NCBI GenBank assembly: GCA_947462335.1 | Contig: OX381715.1 | Location: forward strand, 41,330,650-41,394,649 | DNA: 64,000 nucleotides | Source of the DNA: Harmothoe impar | Lineage: Eukaryota > Annelida > Polychaeta > Phyllodocida > Polynoidae | Direction: 5' to 3' | Shown: positions 1-12,456 of the stretch, piece after piece | Numbering within the stretch: position 1 is the stretch's first letter | Layout: every line of letters starts with the position of its first letter | Program-made: the position numbers and the translations under genes | The notes under the pieces: model-generated | Database searches by the model: none | What the model saw: the letters and a program-made list of their open reading frames with translations, nothing else | What the model was told of the DNA's origin: nothing

Positions 1-57
1 CCGGTGAGTTACTCACCAATTCTGCATTGGTGCATCATGACTGGGAACATGCTTTAA
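1..57. repeat. Fragment of the TTAA fold-back MITE family
   Basis: The first bases carry the family's hallmark internal palindrome (ggtgagttactcacc) followed by a 'gcattggtgcatcatg' segment. The copy is cut by the window edge. Better copies at 8540-8723 and 35841-36092 define the family. Confidence 0.5.
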
Positions 58-1614
58 GAATGTGTGTGTGCACAATGGCAGACAGCATGTTGAAAATGGG
101 TAACGAATCACCCAAGAATTACAAGATCTATTTGATATCAATTTGGATACCTCTAAATCTAAATAGCACCAGCCTTCCCTATATGTCACCAACCCCCCCC
201 CCCCCCCCAACATATTACCAGCCCCTTATATATATCACCAGCCCCCTCCCCCACATAACCCAACCCCAGTGCAGATTGCATACCCCCCCCCCCCCCCCAC
301 CTCCAACCCCCCCCCCATCCTTCCACCCTACACACCTCACCCGGTGTCATAATATACAACACTTTACCACTTACACCTAAAAATCTTAAATAATACAAAT
401 CCTTTTGTTCTATTGACTTAAATTCAATCCTACATACAATAAATCAGGAGTTTTGGTTAAATCCCTTGTGTTCCTTCTGCTCATATTATTTTTTTCTTAT
501 TTTTTTTCTGCGTCTATCCATTTCTCAGTCATGACTTACTATATATAGATCTTGTACATATTTTCTGGTGCAGTGCCCCAATGCCCGATATGGAGATGAA
601 GCGGTCTTTGTATTCATTAAACCAGTCGACTATCGGGACCAATGTATCACTTGGTGCGTGTATAAGCACGAACTTGCCAATCCCAGACGAGGAAGGTTGC
701 AAGAACATAAAACCCTGTCATTTATTTTTATTGGACGCGACGGCAGGAAGGCCTCTGTTTAGCAAACTTAGATAAGATGGCTTGAGAAAACACTCAATAT
801 ATTAATACCGGCTATATCAAAATGGTTATGGCACCCAACCTTTACCGGGTACCTTACCCTAACACATTCCTTAAATAATCATAACTAATATAATTTGCCT
901 ACAGCTGAGATCGCGCTGTACCTTATAAGGGATAAATAGGCATATTTTCCCCCTCACACCAAGCATAAGTTCCCAAAATCAGATTCACTGATTTTATTTG
1001 AGAGATGAGCACGCCCCTAGAGGGAAATAGGCAGACTGAAACATAGCCAACTTCAGGGTTGCCTATCTGTGGCTTCTCTTCAATCTAAGCCTTTTATTCA
1101 AAATCACTTTAAAGCTACAAAATATAACTTGACCTTTCTACATCATCTTTACATCTAGTTTGAGCAAGCCCAATGTTCGATATTCACAACACGCCATTAA
1201 GATGGGCCACGCGCTGGTGACAGGCTAAATGAGCAGCTGCAGTACTCCCTGGGATTGTGGGCTCTTTACAGCTTACAAAAGTATGACTGTCCTGGGTGAA
1301 CAAGTCCACGTGGGCATGATCCAAAACATTGTAATTTGCCCGCGACTATTTTAATCCCCTCCATACGGATGATACCACTGCACTAGGGACCCCGAATCTA
1401 TAAGCCAGCTGAGCACAAAACTTATGGGCACATTATGGAGATCAAGAAGACTAAAATAATCCTTTAAAATCTTTTTCATATATTTTCATCCGAATAAATA
1501 CGTATATAATATCCTTCATAACACATTAAAATTTCCCCATTTCCCATTTAAAGATTTTATCTTTCATAACCAACTCCAAATCCCAGATCCATTTACCCCC
1601 GACAACTTTGCAAA
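58..1614. other. Non-coding stretch with C-rich low-complexity tracts
   Basis: No gene is supported here. Positions 187-315 hold several runs of 8-17 C separated by short A/T-containing words. The proline/glycine-rich open frames over them are low-complexity artefacts. The rest (346-1614) is AT-rich sequence with no recognisable coding, tRNA or repeat signature. Confidence 0.6.
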
Positions 1615-1890
1615 ATACCCACCCCCCCAACCTCCAACTTACCCCCCCCCCCCTCCCAGGCTCGCCACCTCGGCACCTTACAACACCCCACCCCCTATTG
1701 CAACACCCCAAAATAATTATTTCTGATCTGTCCCAGCCAATCAGGCTGGACTGCCCCCCCCCCGCCACTCCCAGGTTGAAACACCAACCCCACAGCCGCC
1801 CACCCCGCCCCCCCCCCCCCAGACAATTTTCTACACCATCCCAAGACCCCCCCACACACTAACCCCCCCCCCCTCCCACCACATTCAATC
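1615..1890. repeat. C-rich low-complexity tract
   Basis: About 275 bases dominated by poly-C runs and 'caccccccc' words on the + strand. The apparent ORFs on both strands are proline-rich or glycine-rich and follow the composition. Confidence 0.7.
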
Positions 1891-1977
1891 CTCCAGTACA
1901 TATATATTACATCCCACCTTTAATTTATCCACTCAACCCACCACCCCCTCCACATGTGCGCATGCGCTTGGAGGGGC

Positions 1978-2125
1978 CATTCACAGCTGTGTGGGGATAG
2001 TTCACAGCTGTGTGGGGATAGTTCACAGCTGTGTGGGGATAGTTCACAGCTGTGTGGGGATAGTTCACAGCTACGTGCGGATGGTTCACAGCTGTGTGAG
2101 GATGGTCCCCAGCCATGTGGGACTC
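1978..2125. repeat. 21-bp minisatellite
   Basis: About six tandem copies of a 21-bp unit beginning ttcacagctgtgtgggga. The first four are near-identical and the last two or three diverge (ctacgtgcgg, gctgtgtgagg, agccatgtggg). Because 21 is a multiple of three the array stays open on both strands and produces spurious short repeat peptides. Confidence 0.9.
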
Positions 2126-5100
2126 ATACACAGCCATGTAAGATAATTCAGATCGGCATGTAACCATGACATTGTGAGCCTTTGTGTGACCTGTGACTGT
2201 GAATTCATTGTTGAACCTGTTATTTTGAGGTGATTTCTTCACGCATGTACTGGGCCGATTAATACCTATTTACTGCGTCCTGCCTTTACGTCATGCTTTC
2301 CTCACCTTGCCCCCGCAACACACTACTATCAAGCGGGAGAGGAGAATCGGAGAAAGTCCATACTATACAGCCAATTCGCAGTCTTTACCACTCTACAAGA
2401 CAATGATGTTGATAACAGCGTTACTTTACCTAACTGCGGCGTGGAACGACCCGGCCCAGACCCTCATCCAAGGTGCAGTCACCCATTATAATGGGACATG
2501 GTATGGGGCCTGGTATTTGTGGTGTCCTACAGCTTTCAGTTGTACACTATGCGAACGAGCCTTGTTAGGCTATAACATTTGAAACAGATGCCACCTCAGC
2601 AACATGAAGTACCGGCAAACACGTTATGGGCTACATAATTCGAACAGGCCCCCATATGAGGGCGTTCCAACCATACAAGGACTATGACTGATGACGATCA
2701 AGGACAACAAGATGCCGCAGAGAGGAAACAATCTGTGTGGAACCTCTGATCTGCTTGCTGCTGCCAGGTCCTACCCAAAACCCACTGAGGTGCTTTTTCA
2801 ACTATATTTCTAGTTTTAAACATTGCAATAATCGGGTAAGTCGTACTTTTGACCCTCAAATGGCTGATAACATTTTTCACCAGGAGAGCCCCCGTTTGCA
2901 CTAAGGCTTACACCCCTGACAGACAGAATGCCAGGGCTAGCTCTTAATTCCTGGAGGTTTGCCCCCAACATAAGGTGTAGCTACACCTGGGCCTCCTGCA
3001 CTTCATGGTGCTAGAGCGCTTTGATAGGATAAACAGTAATCTCATTTCGAAAGCACTAGCCACCAGAAGTTTGTAATAAAGCAACCAGTGGACGGTGACA
3101 GGAAAAGCGCAGACGGTTTTAATAAACATATGTGCCCCACTAATCGCTGAGGCACCTTGCTGCATGAACTAAATGGCCTACAGCTTGCTTATCTTTAGGC
3201 AAGGCCAGAACCATTTTTGTGATGGTTAAAACACAGCAAAGTGGACCTCAAAGAGACATTCTTAATATACCTCACACAGACACAGGGCAGCCAATGTTGG
3301 CAATAGGCCCACTCAGGTATATTAATCTACTATATTTTATTTGTAACCTAATACACTCATTGTACCACACCGGGTACGCCTGGGTATAATTATATAGTTT
3401 AGATAAACCAAGGATTTATTGAAGCCCTATTCAGGTGCTTTCTAAAAAAAAACAAAAAAAAACAAAAAAACTTAGAAACATAGACCTTAAGATTAAATAC
3501 TTTATAAAAAGGCTGTGGGAACTGGATATTTTATACCCAGTACTCACAATGTGCAGCCTGCCAAAAACATAGATTAGATACACTGTAACCATGCTTAAGT
3601 GCATAGTAGTATACTAACTACTGTTATTTATATATATATGTATATATATATATATTTTTTATATTGTTTTCCCTTTCCTTTAGTTGTTTTATACAACTTG
3701 GGACCCGGTAGCATGTTAGTCACAACAGACTACTTGTTTTCCTATTTATTCATGTATTCATCTATATGTATTGAGTTGATACTGATTATGTAGGCAAAGA
3801 CTCTCAGTAGATAGGGACCTAAAGGTCCAGCGTATTGTGTGTTAGAATTAGTACAGGCACCCAAGGAGTTTACACATGGTGTTTGAGCTAAAGGGAGCCT
3901 TTGCAATCATAAACTCTTTAGAGATGATCAAGTATGCAGTTGCCCAGCCGCACTTATAGGCTAAAGGTCTGATCTTATCTGTCCTTCTGTTCATTAAAAA
4001 TGTTGGGACCCTTAAAACTTAAAAATTCCAAATCAACAATCTTGCCCAGCGAACTTGACATCTATCACTTAGCATATACAACAAGTATCAATTGATATTG
4101 ACCCAGAGACATTCAATGGGTAGTTTCTTGCATGCCACACTGTGTTCAATTGCATTTGATTTCTGGGTGGCTATACCTTTTTAGCCACCTCTGAAAATAA
4201 TCAACATATTGTCAAAATTTCCTGATTGGAGACGAGTTTTATGATTCGTCTCTGGCCAAGAGAACCAAAAACAGAGTTCCTATTTATATATCATTATATA
4301 TTCACATATTTAACTTTGGCTTGAAACAACAGGCACAATTTCCATTCTTCAAAAATGATCATCAACTTTAATTAGTTGAAGCCAAATGTTATATCTTTCC
4401 AGGCCTAATTTAGACGTGTCGCCTACGCGTGTTTCAAACCCAATACCATGTAAACTGTTGAGTGACTGTCATTTACAGCCGCTCCCCAGTAGTCTTCTAG
4501 GTGTTTTATGATATTCCTACTCACGACATGGCACCTGGATATTACACACCCAGCTCCCATGCCTTGTTTTGGAAGCTGGAGGATAGCACCAAATGTGTCC
4601 ATTTAGGACCTGCCAGTAACAACTTTACTATCCTGTTAGGACCTACCTTATAGGTATATTTTTGACCATTTTCCAAGTCGAAAGGATAAAAGGCCCAACT
4701 GCTGGCCTGGGTCATGACTAGTCATTTATATGTTACCTGTAGCATAAACTATAAGACCAGCCTTATATCTAAAGACCTCACATGTCCAGGGCTAAACCAA
4801 CACAGATAGGTGCTATCAGACTTCATATTTACTCATATTTACTATATATTAATCTTGTGTGCATTTGTCCTTTTGTTAGTAGCCATGCTTTCACTTAAAG
4901 ACCTGAAGGTCTATTTTTGCTGTTGACCACTGGTTGGTAAACACCACTTCCTATAAGAAAGCCTCTGGAATTATAGTTTTAGAGTTGATCAATTAAAACT
5001 TTATAAGCAATAGCTGGCAGCAATGACAACACTGCCCATTTTTGAAGGCCTGAAGACCACTTCGGAATGAACCAATTCTCCTCATTTATGACTCAATAAC

Positions 5101-5595
5101 AAATTCCTATTTTTTTTTTACACAGAAAGACAAATGCTGGTCCCTGTTTTGAGACTCCCGACAGACCAACAGTCATACCGTCCTGTCGGGATCATCTTAA
5201 ATGGGATTGATTAATTTTTGACTGCTGATGTCATGCAGACTGCCGTACACCTAAACTCACTGGCTCAGACATGAAGAAGTGATACCTTTCTCACTATCTC
5301 TGTTTCCCCTTGAATTAATTGTTCACTTGAAATTTTAAGACCTTTCAAATTAGAAAATCTCAACCAAACAAATTCAAGTTTTGGAGATGATTTCTCGCCA
5401 CTCCTGCCTACCGGGTGATAACCCAGCTTAACTTTCAACAAGTTTAACCTAAATTTGCCTGAGCCATTGGTCTGAGTTAGGGGAGTGCGTGCTACTGGCA
5501 TCAGTATCTACACTTCAAAAAACCATCTTAACTGATGGCTGGTTTCAGTCATCCACCACACACCTTCCCTTAGTTTACAAGTCAATATCACAACC
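2126..5595. other. Non-coding stretch, no gene supported
   Basis: AT-rich unique-looking sequence. It includes an A-rich run (about 3444-3472, A runs interrupted by C) and a short (TA)n microsatellite (about 3628-3656). No ORF here resembles a known family and none shows exon-like composition. Confidence 0.55.
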
Positions 5596-5599
5596 TATT

Positions 5600-6190
5600 G
5601 GCTGTGATACACTCACCCGGAGCTGAGTGGGTGTGTGGGGATGTGTCAGGGTGCTGCTGGATGCACTGAAACCTTACCTTTCATCTTTAAGAAATCATAC
5701 CCCTAAGGTGCACTGGGTGACCCCGCCTACTCTCACACCTATTGTGGGTGGGCTGGATTTCACCCCTGGGTGTGGTCATTGCGACACACCGGGCAGGCAC
5801 AGGTATGTCGCAACCCCCGTATGGGTTGCTCCATGCCAGCCTGCAGGGGTATATACTCCCCTCTGAGACCATCAGAGATCATCCTTACTCCAGCAGTGGC
5901 TGGAGGCTCTGCTACATGTAGTATTCTACATGGAGACAGGAGAGGTGGGTAGTGCTGCTGCCCTACCCCCTCTCTGGGCCTAGGTGAGGTGACACACACT
6001 GCACCCACTAGGACCTAGGAGCTGTGTCTTACCATACATGTATACATATACACTGGAGAGGCTGATAAGGCCTCATGATTGTACATCTCCTGCAATATTA
6101 CCTGTGGATAATAAAACTGGAATCAACTCTACTCATCTGTGTTTCTCTAAATACTAGTTATGGTAACCCAAGTAGCTACCTAACACTGTC
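5600..6190 (+). repeat. Possible solo LTR or other Pol II repeat
   Basis: A block of higher GC than its neighbours carries a TATA-like tatatac near 5850 and an AATAAA at about 6109 followed by a T/C-rich tail. It starts near TGTGATAC and ends near CTAACA, which would suit LTR-type TG...CA ends. I cannot find a matching target-site duplication, so this stays tentative. Confidence 0.25.
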
Positions 6191-6245
6191 AGAGTCGTGG
6201 CGACTCTTTTACTTCTCTCTGTGCACTTAGCCCTTTTGTCACTAT

Positions 6246-6330
6246 GATTCATGGATGCAGTCCTAGCGAATATCTCTTGTGCTGCAGTCAAGCATCATGC
6301 CACCAGGTCGGTCATAGCCGTCAGCCAGTC
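6246..6330. repeat. Degenerate fragment of the TTAA MITE family
   Basis: Contains 'catggatgcagtcctagcga' and 'agcatcatgcc' words matching the internal part of the MITE family, without recognisable ends. Confidence 0.4.
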
Positions 6331-6609
6331 ATAGAAGGTTGCTCGTCATGGATGGTTGTCGGTTTCAACTTGCATCAATTTGGCGAGCCATATGACACAT
6401 CAAAGCTCGATGCCATCCTTAAACAGTTAACTGGAATTCAATCTGACTTTAAGTTAATGACTTTATCACCAACAGAACAAAATTTGTTTATAGAGAGCGT
6501 TCTAATACAAAATTAGAGTACTCCCCCTTCATCAGCTGTATGAGAGGCCCTGACATTTGAGGAAATACCATGTATTGCATAATCAGAAGCTCAATGCGGA
6601 TTACAGTAG

Positions 6610-7075
6610 GTTCACCCTAAGTCAATTCATACCTTGAGTCAACCACTTTTGACATGAAATTTCTGGTTAACTATGAATCCGGTAGCAATAAACTCCCATT
6701 AAATCAAAAATTGAATTATTTTAAAAGCATATACTGCACATTGCATTCATATCATCCTTCTTTTCCATATGGTAAAATCAGCCAGAAGTACTCCTGTTTG
6801 ACCTGTTTTGATGAACAGAGAATGAACATTTCTCCACCCTTTATGATCTTTTGCAGTTCATTTGAACTATTTATCCATGTGATACATAATGTTGATTGGG
6901 TTCATGATGTATATCTATGTCTTAATTACAAAAATCATGACTTACTTGGGCAAAATTGATTTCCTAAATTACATTTAGGACTCATTTCATAAGGGGTACC
7001 CATTTCACCTTAAGTCAGCCACAAATTCACCCTAAGTCAGCCACTTCATACCTTAAGTCAGCCATGGCATTTTCT
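6610..7075. repeat. Dispersed 'ccctaagtcagccac' repeats
   Basis: The word caccctaagtca / caccttaagtcagccac recurs at about 6612-6645 and three times at 7005-7065. Related words (ctgagtcggacag, acctcaagtcggac) occur at 22970-23000 and 35331-35431. The intervening sequence is AT-rich with no supported gene. Confidence 0.5.
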
Positions 7076-7620
7076 CCTCTGGAATCCCTCCTGGAATTCT
7101 CTCACCCAAAATTCTTGCCTTAGAGCTCTCCCCCTACCCTTATGAATCCCCCCCCCCCATCTACTACAGGGTTAAGGATAATAGGAAATATAAGAAGCAG
7201 GGCGGATTATATGAGTAAAGCGGAGAGAGAGAGAATACTCCCCCTGGTGGATCTTTGAGAACTATTCAGTAGGGACTGGTTGATCACCACACGCCCCTTT
7301 GCTCCCTCTGTGGGGGAAGGACTGAACTGCTGGTTTCACTCACCAGGGGCACACTGGATATAGAGCAGAGGCTGGGGGAGCTCGCCCTCACAACCGCCAC
7401 CCCCCCGCTGCACACGCCTGCTCGCAGAGACACTGAGTTACATAATAAATTTTCTGAATGCTATACTATAACCTAATAGATGGTCCTGTAAGATATCATG
7501 AGTGTTATTCTCCAGATCAATACCTAAAATGTGGTTCATTTCTGATGGTTATGGATAAAATCTTCTGGGAGCAATTAGCTTAAAGGTAGCTCATCCAAAA
7601 ACATGACTCAGACCGGATGA

Positions 7621-7765
7621 AAGTGGTGAATCTACCCTAGTTACAATTTGAATACAATTGCTCCAACCATATATCCGGTGATGCTTGTTACTTCAAAGTG
7701 GTGAATCTACCCTTGTTACAATTTGAATACAATTGCTCCAACCATATATTCGGTGATGCTTGTTA
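7621..7765. repeat. 75-bp tandem duplication
   Basis: The block 7621-7690 (aagtggtgaatctaccctag to cttgtta) is repeated at 7696-7765 with very few substitutions, a period of 75 bp. Confidence 0.85.
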
Positions 7766-8535
7766 TGAAAAAGAACTGTATATCGATTATATTTCCACCC
7801 ATGAAAGCTGCAAAAACCTGTTTATCTCATTCAGATAAAGTTTGGTAGTTTGCAAAAGTTCAATTTCTAAATGTACCCACTGACAAATTGTTATGTATAT
7901 TTTCAGGACTGATTGATCTGTTCCTGGCATATGACTCGTGAACTTCAAAGGTAATCCCCACTTATCTACACTCTTCTAGTGCTCTATTCGTGCTCTATTC
8001 GATCTGCTGATTTTCATTTTCAGATAGCCGGTATCTAGAACCAGTTTTGGTTTATCAATTTTAAATTATGGTGGCCTAGGAGGGCCAATTATATGATTTT
8101 GTTAAATGTATAATATGGATAACTTAAGAAAACCCTTTATGTGAGAAAAAAGTGTGTTTTTTCAAGTGCAAAAAAAAGACATGAAAGCATGGTAAACAGT
8201 GCAAAACACGTCGATGTATTCTTCTGTGACAATCACTGGTTGATGGCGACTTCTAGGTTGATAGCAAAAATTGCTAGACATGAAATAATCCTCAATATAT
8301 TGAATTTTTAAAGCCAAGCCAAACTCGTCAAAATAGAATACAAGGTATATATGATATGCTATTTGATATGATACAAGGTGCGATACCCTAAATGTCATGC
8401 CAGTATGACATGGTATTCACAGACATCACATTGAAAAATACACTCGCCAAATCTTCAATAATCACGAGTCTATTTTCAGACTGGAAAGTTATAGGAGAAA
8501 GGAGCAAAGCATAACAAGAGAGCGGAATAACAACA
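7766..8535. other. Non-coding stretch, nothing recognised
   Basis: AT-rich sequence without recognisable coding or repeat features. Confidence 0.5.
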
Positions 8536-8539
8536 TTAA

Positions 8540-8723
8540 CCCTTTAAGGATTGTATAATGCATTAATGCATTATGCCCTTGGTCGTAATGATGCATGAAT
8601 GCAGTCCTGGTAGGTAACTCGCCTGTGCTGCATTTAAGCATCCTGCCGACCTGAAGGGGTTGAGACATTCTCGAGGGCTACATTGGTGCATCAGGAACAG
8701 AAAATTTAATGCTACCTACAGGG
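8540..8723. mobile_element. MITE with TTAA target-site duplication
   Basis: The copy starts CCCTTTAAGGATTG just after TTAA (8536-8539) and ends in GGG just before TTAA (8724-8727). The interior holds 'tgcatgaatgcagtcctggt' and 'gcatcctgccgacc' words shared with about fifteen other copies in the window. TTAA flanks and CCC/GGG ends are the pattern known for piggyBac-type transposons, so a piggyBac-derived non-autonomous family is inferred. Confidence 0.75.
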
Positions 8724-8870
8724 TTAATCACTTAATGCTCACAAGAATTGTACTTGTCGCAGCGTAAAAAGATGCCTCAGGAATTTGTACGCAGGCAACA
8801 ACTGCAATTCTCGTATTCGAAGGAACATAATGTCTACATAGTTTGTATATTTGAAAGGGACCCATTCGTG

Positions 8871-9168
8871 TGTTGCTAGGTAGATAAACAATTAGAATAG
8901 CTGTTGCTAGACAACCAGTTGTATTAGCAACAAACCAACAGAACTATTGAATTCATTGGTTCCATTTTAGGGGCGGTAGGTATGATTATAATCAACCTCA
9001 GGACCATGGAAATGTGTGTTGATAGGCAGATAAACGGTTAGAATAGCTGTTGCTAGGCAACCAGCTGTATTAGCGACAAACCAATAGAACCATTGAATTC
9101 CTTATGTCCATGTTGGGGGGGGGGGGGGGTAGGTATGATTATAATCAACCTCAAGAACTATCAAATGT
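8871..9168. repeat. About 146-bp tandem duplication
   Basis: The block from tgttgctaggtagataaac (8871) to the 'ggtaggtatgattataatca' segment recurs from 9017, about 146 bp later, with scattered substitutions. The second copy has acquired a long poly-G run near 9115-9130. Confidence 0.8.
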
Positions 9169-9631
9169 TAATCAATATTATTGTTAACACATATGCCTAG
9201 ATTTGTGTTGTGACTCCTTAAAACTAAATGGCGGCACCCATACTGACTTCCTGTAAAGTGAAAAACAACATAAGACCTCAGCCTGGTGGTTTGTAGGCTT
9301 ACCACCAGGGCTGCTACACGGCCTTTCGGCCATCAAAAATACATTGGAACATATGGTAAGATAGTTAGCAGTTACTGTATCGTGCATGGCTCCTTATTAT
9401 CAAACTAATGATATAATGCAGAAGAAGTACTAAGTCAATAATGTCCCTCACAAATTTGCTCAACAATGTGTGACAGCCATGGAATAAAACAAATCCGACT
9501 ACTTTCAGTACCTTATGATCACTAGGACTAACCTTGGATAGCCACTACTGACTAAGCATGAAGATTATCAGTGTAGACTTTAACAATTTAACATCAGGTA
9601 GAATTAGACCAGCCACTAAAACCATCAACTT

Positions 9632-9871
9632 ACCCCTCTAAGGGCGGCATGTCACTAGAAGGCGAATTTGTCGTCATGATGGACCACTGCAGCCCGAGTG
9701 AGTATCGTTGCTGCATTGATGCAGCATGCCGACCATTCAGGAGTGTATCAACCCTGCAGGGTCGTCAGGATGCTTGAATACAGCCCTGGCGAGTTACTTG
9801 CCACGCCTGCCTTCATGCATGATGACGACCTAGGCCGTGATGCATGAATGAACTATGCATCCCTTAAGGGG
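9632..9871. mobile_element. MITE copy, TTAA family
   Basis: Begins with a degenerate CCCCTCTAAGGGCGGCAT end and closes with CCCTTAAGGGG followed by TTAA. Two internal palindromic segments (gagttacttgcc and gcagcatgccgacc types) match the family. Confidence 0.65.
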
Positions 9872-10299
9872 TTAATGGATGCACAGTGTTTTAATCTGCC
9901 GTTCTGGATCAGGCTAAAAGCATGCTGGTTTCTCTATTTTACCTCATACATTAACTGTCTGGGTGATACAGCCTAATTGACGAATGGGTGACAGTCAACA
10001 AATTAAATTCTCCAGCAGCTTCATCTCGTTAGTTATTCAGTAGGTCTACTAGTGAATAGATCGTTATATAGATATGACATGTTGAAAGTACACTCTCAAA
10101 GTATAGATCAATTTGCAAGGTTTAACATAGCATTTTGATAGGCTTAGTTTGAGTTTTAGTACACTCTAGAGGAACTTTTGAAAAAAAAGTATATGAAATG
10201 CCTAACTTGGCAGTGTCGGCTCTAAAGTAATCAGTATGTCAAGTCAGAAAATTCTGCAATTGGGCCTTATATCACAATGATACGAGAACAGCTGAATGG

Positions 10300-10405
10300 G
10301 TTGTACAGGGTTGACACACTCCCAATGGTTTTGCATGATGCGCTAACACACTGCCTATGAGTTATTCGTTGGTACTTTATTAGTGCATCATGATGATTGA
10401 TATCA
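10300..10405. repeat. Degenerate TTAA-family MITE fragment
   Basis: Holds 'ttgcatgatgcgctaacac' and 'gtgcatcatgatg' words in the order seen in better copies, without clear ends. Confidence 0.35.
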
Positions 10406-10949
10406 ATCCTCGATTATACACTGTCCCTAAACGGTTCAGTACAAAGGAAGCTGACCCTAAACTAAATACCGCATGGTGACAGCCTGCATGTGTGTTCTGT
10501 AGGCAAACAATCAAGGTTAATCCGTTTGTAGATATGATGGGAAGCTGACCTCAACAATATACCAGCTCACATGTGCACTGATAACTTTTAGGCTCCAAAA
10601 CTTAGTCAGTACTGCCTAACAAATCAGTCAACAGTACCTAGCCTATTTTCTGGTTACCTGTATGATTGACCGAGGTTAGTTGATACTATCAGGTGGTCAG
10701 TGCTGACCAACTCACCTTAGTCTTCTCATCTCAATAAGGCTAGGTCATTTTGAGTAAGGCATTAGTCATATGTTGTTGTGCCTCTGTCATTTTTGAATAG
10801 TGTGTGGTCATGCCTGACCAATATCCCATGACTAACCTGGGATAGCCACTACAGACTTAGGGCTAGAGCTTTCAGATTTTATGTGTGGTGAAAGCTTGTG
10901 TATTCGAGGCAAGCAATGAAGGAAAATCGCTTTATATGATACAACTGTC

Positions 10950-11196
10950 AACTCTTTAAGGACGGCATAGTGCGTAAATGTCCTTTGTTGTCATGATGCA
11001 TGCATGTAAACCTAGTCACTCCTCAGTGCTGCATTCATGCATCATATTGACCCTATGGGGTCGGGACACAGCTGACAGGTTTGCCTGATGCATCAAGGCA
11101 GTGCTGATGCATTACTCGCCTGCGTTACATTGCAGCTATCATTGCTGCATAATGATGGCGAATGCTGTTTTTGGGCGGCATGCCGTTCCTAGTGGG
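10950..11196. mobile_element. MITE copy, TTAA family
   Basis: Starts with ctctttaaggacggcat and ends with a degenerate 'gccgttcctagtggg' followed by TTAA at 11197-11200. The interior has the usual gcatgcatgtaaacc and gtgctgcattcatgcatc segments. Confidence 0.65.
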
Positions 11197-11411
11197 TTAA
11201 TTCTGAAAGCTGGCTAAGATAAAGTAAGTTGCTAGGACCTAGATATTAACACATTTATCTCATATATGCTGTCCTGAAATGTCCTCTTTAGTTTTGTGAT
11301 AGATCGCGTGAAGAATGAAGAAGAAAACATTTTTCAGAAAAACACTCCCCTCCCACATTAGGCTCGATACATAACTCCCTCAATGGTTCACCCACCATGG
11401 TATAGAGAGTT

Positions 11412-11553
11412 ACCGTAAAACCTCGCGTATAAGCCGCGGCTAGTACGCAAATCAGATCGCTGGTGTGGCTTTTAGTATCGGCACAGACTCCAGGTGCGGC
11501 TTATACTCGAGTTTTTGCTGCTATAGTACAGTAGTATAGCGAGGTTTTACGAT
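11412..11553. mobile_element. Short inverted-repeat element, 'accgtaaaacctcgc' family
   Basis: Left end accgtaaaacctcgc is matched by the right end gcgaggttttacgat (one mismatch when reverse complemented). Inside are 'gtataagccgcggc' and 'ggcttatactcgag' words. The same ends recur at 11815-11922, 23888-24240, 33258-33340, 35680-35700 and 43800-43825, so this is a dispersed MITE-like family of unassigned superfamily. Confidence 0.65.
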
Positions 11554-11814
11554 AGACGTTTGGCTGGTTGAGGGTGAGAAAATCTCACCAAAAAAGTGAA
11601 GAATGAACCAGGAATTATAAATCCACATACCGTCTGTTTGGACAATCGACACGTGTGAGCAACAGTCAGAGTGGGGGGGAAACCACTACTTTGGCCCTAA
11701 AAAGGGCGGTTAGGGGTTTCAGGGCCGGACAGTGCATAACAATGCATCATGCCGTGGTCTTCATGATGCATTGTCTAACAGGGGGTCTGAAAATCTAGTG
11801 CTGTAGTATACTTA

Positions 11815-11922
11815 TAAAAAGTCTCATATATAAGCCGCAACTCACAGTTGGCTGATCCTATAAGCCGCACTGGGGATCTAACTTGCATACTAGCCGCGAC
11901 CTTTACACAAGGTTTTACAGTA
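11815..11922. mobile_element. Second copy of the 'accgtaaaacctcgc' family, degenerate
   Basis: Contains 'atataagccgcaac', 'ctataagccgcac' and a closing 'caaggttttacagta', matching the element at 11412-11553. Confidence 0.5.
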
Positions 11923-12003
11923 GTCTCTAAATCTGGGACATCATTTCTAGTAGCAAAGTCTAATTGTTTGATAAGTTTAATATTTTAAAACATCCATATT
12001 AGG

Positions 12004-12073
12004 CTCACTCTCACCAAACCAGTGCAGCTAAAAAGTGGCGGTACATGATCGGTGGTGGTACATGATCGGTGGC
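12004..12073 (+). repeat. Left outer inverted repeat of the DIRS/Ngaro-type element
   Basis: tcactctcaccaaaccagtg plus two following gtacatgatcggtg motifs; the complement of 17788-17868 with small differences. Confidence 0.8.
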
Positions 12074-12151
12074 GGTACATGATCTGTAACGTACATGATC
12101 GGTGATTACATGATCGGTGACGTACATGATCGGTGACGTACATGATCGGTG
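12041..12151 (+). repeat. Seven gtacatgatcggtg motifs in direct array
   Basis: Motif starts at about 12041, 12058, 12075 (variant), 12091, 12106 (variant), 12122 and 12138, spaced 15-17 bp. The same motif, mostly in the opposite orientation, closes the element on the right. Confidence 0.9.
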
Positions 12152-12269
12152 ATCTATTGACTGCCCTACCCTTTCTAAACATGATAAAACATAAATAAAC
12201 CTTACTAAGGTGTACATATGATGTGTGTCTTGAAATGTAATATCTTAGAAATGTATAGATGCGACTATT
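12119..12269 (+). repeat. Direct repeat A1 of the DIRS/Ngaro-type element
   Basis: 151 bp, from acgtacatgatcggtgacgt through 'ctgccctaccctttctaaac' to gcgactatt. It matches 17230-17380 with about ten differences by eye. Confidence 0.85.
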
Positions 12270-12456
12270 GGTCATAATCTGAAGGATTGTGGCTGAATGG
12301 CAGCTCGGCGCGGGAATTGACCCCTAGCGCCACCACCGGGACGCTGACGAACTAATCACTCTCCATCGTATCTTTCCTTTTTTATCTTGTCACACACGGG
12401 GTTGTTGTAAATTATAATTTCTCCTCGGTTTGGCGGAATTTCCCCGTTTCTCCTGC

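Noticed and set aside
27..398. Proline- and glycine-rich ORFs on both strands
   Set aside because: They follow poly-C runs; no domain, no biased codon use beyond composition.
1925..2242. Repeat protein of the VNYPHTA type
   Set aside because: Produced by the 21-bp minisatellite, which is open in several frames.
5600..6190. Full LTR retrotransposon
   Set aside because: Only one LTR-like block, no partner copy within the window, no PBS or coding region next to it.
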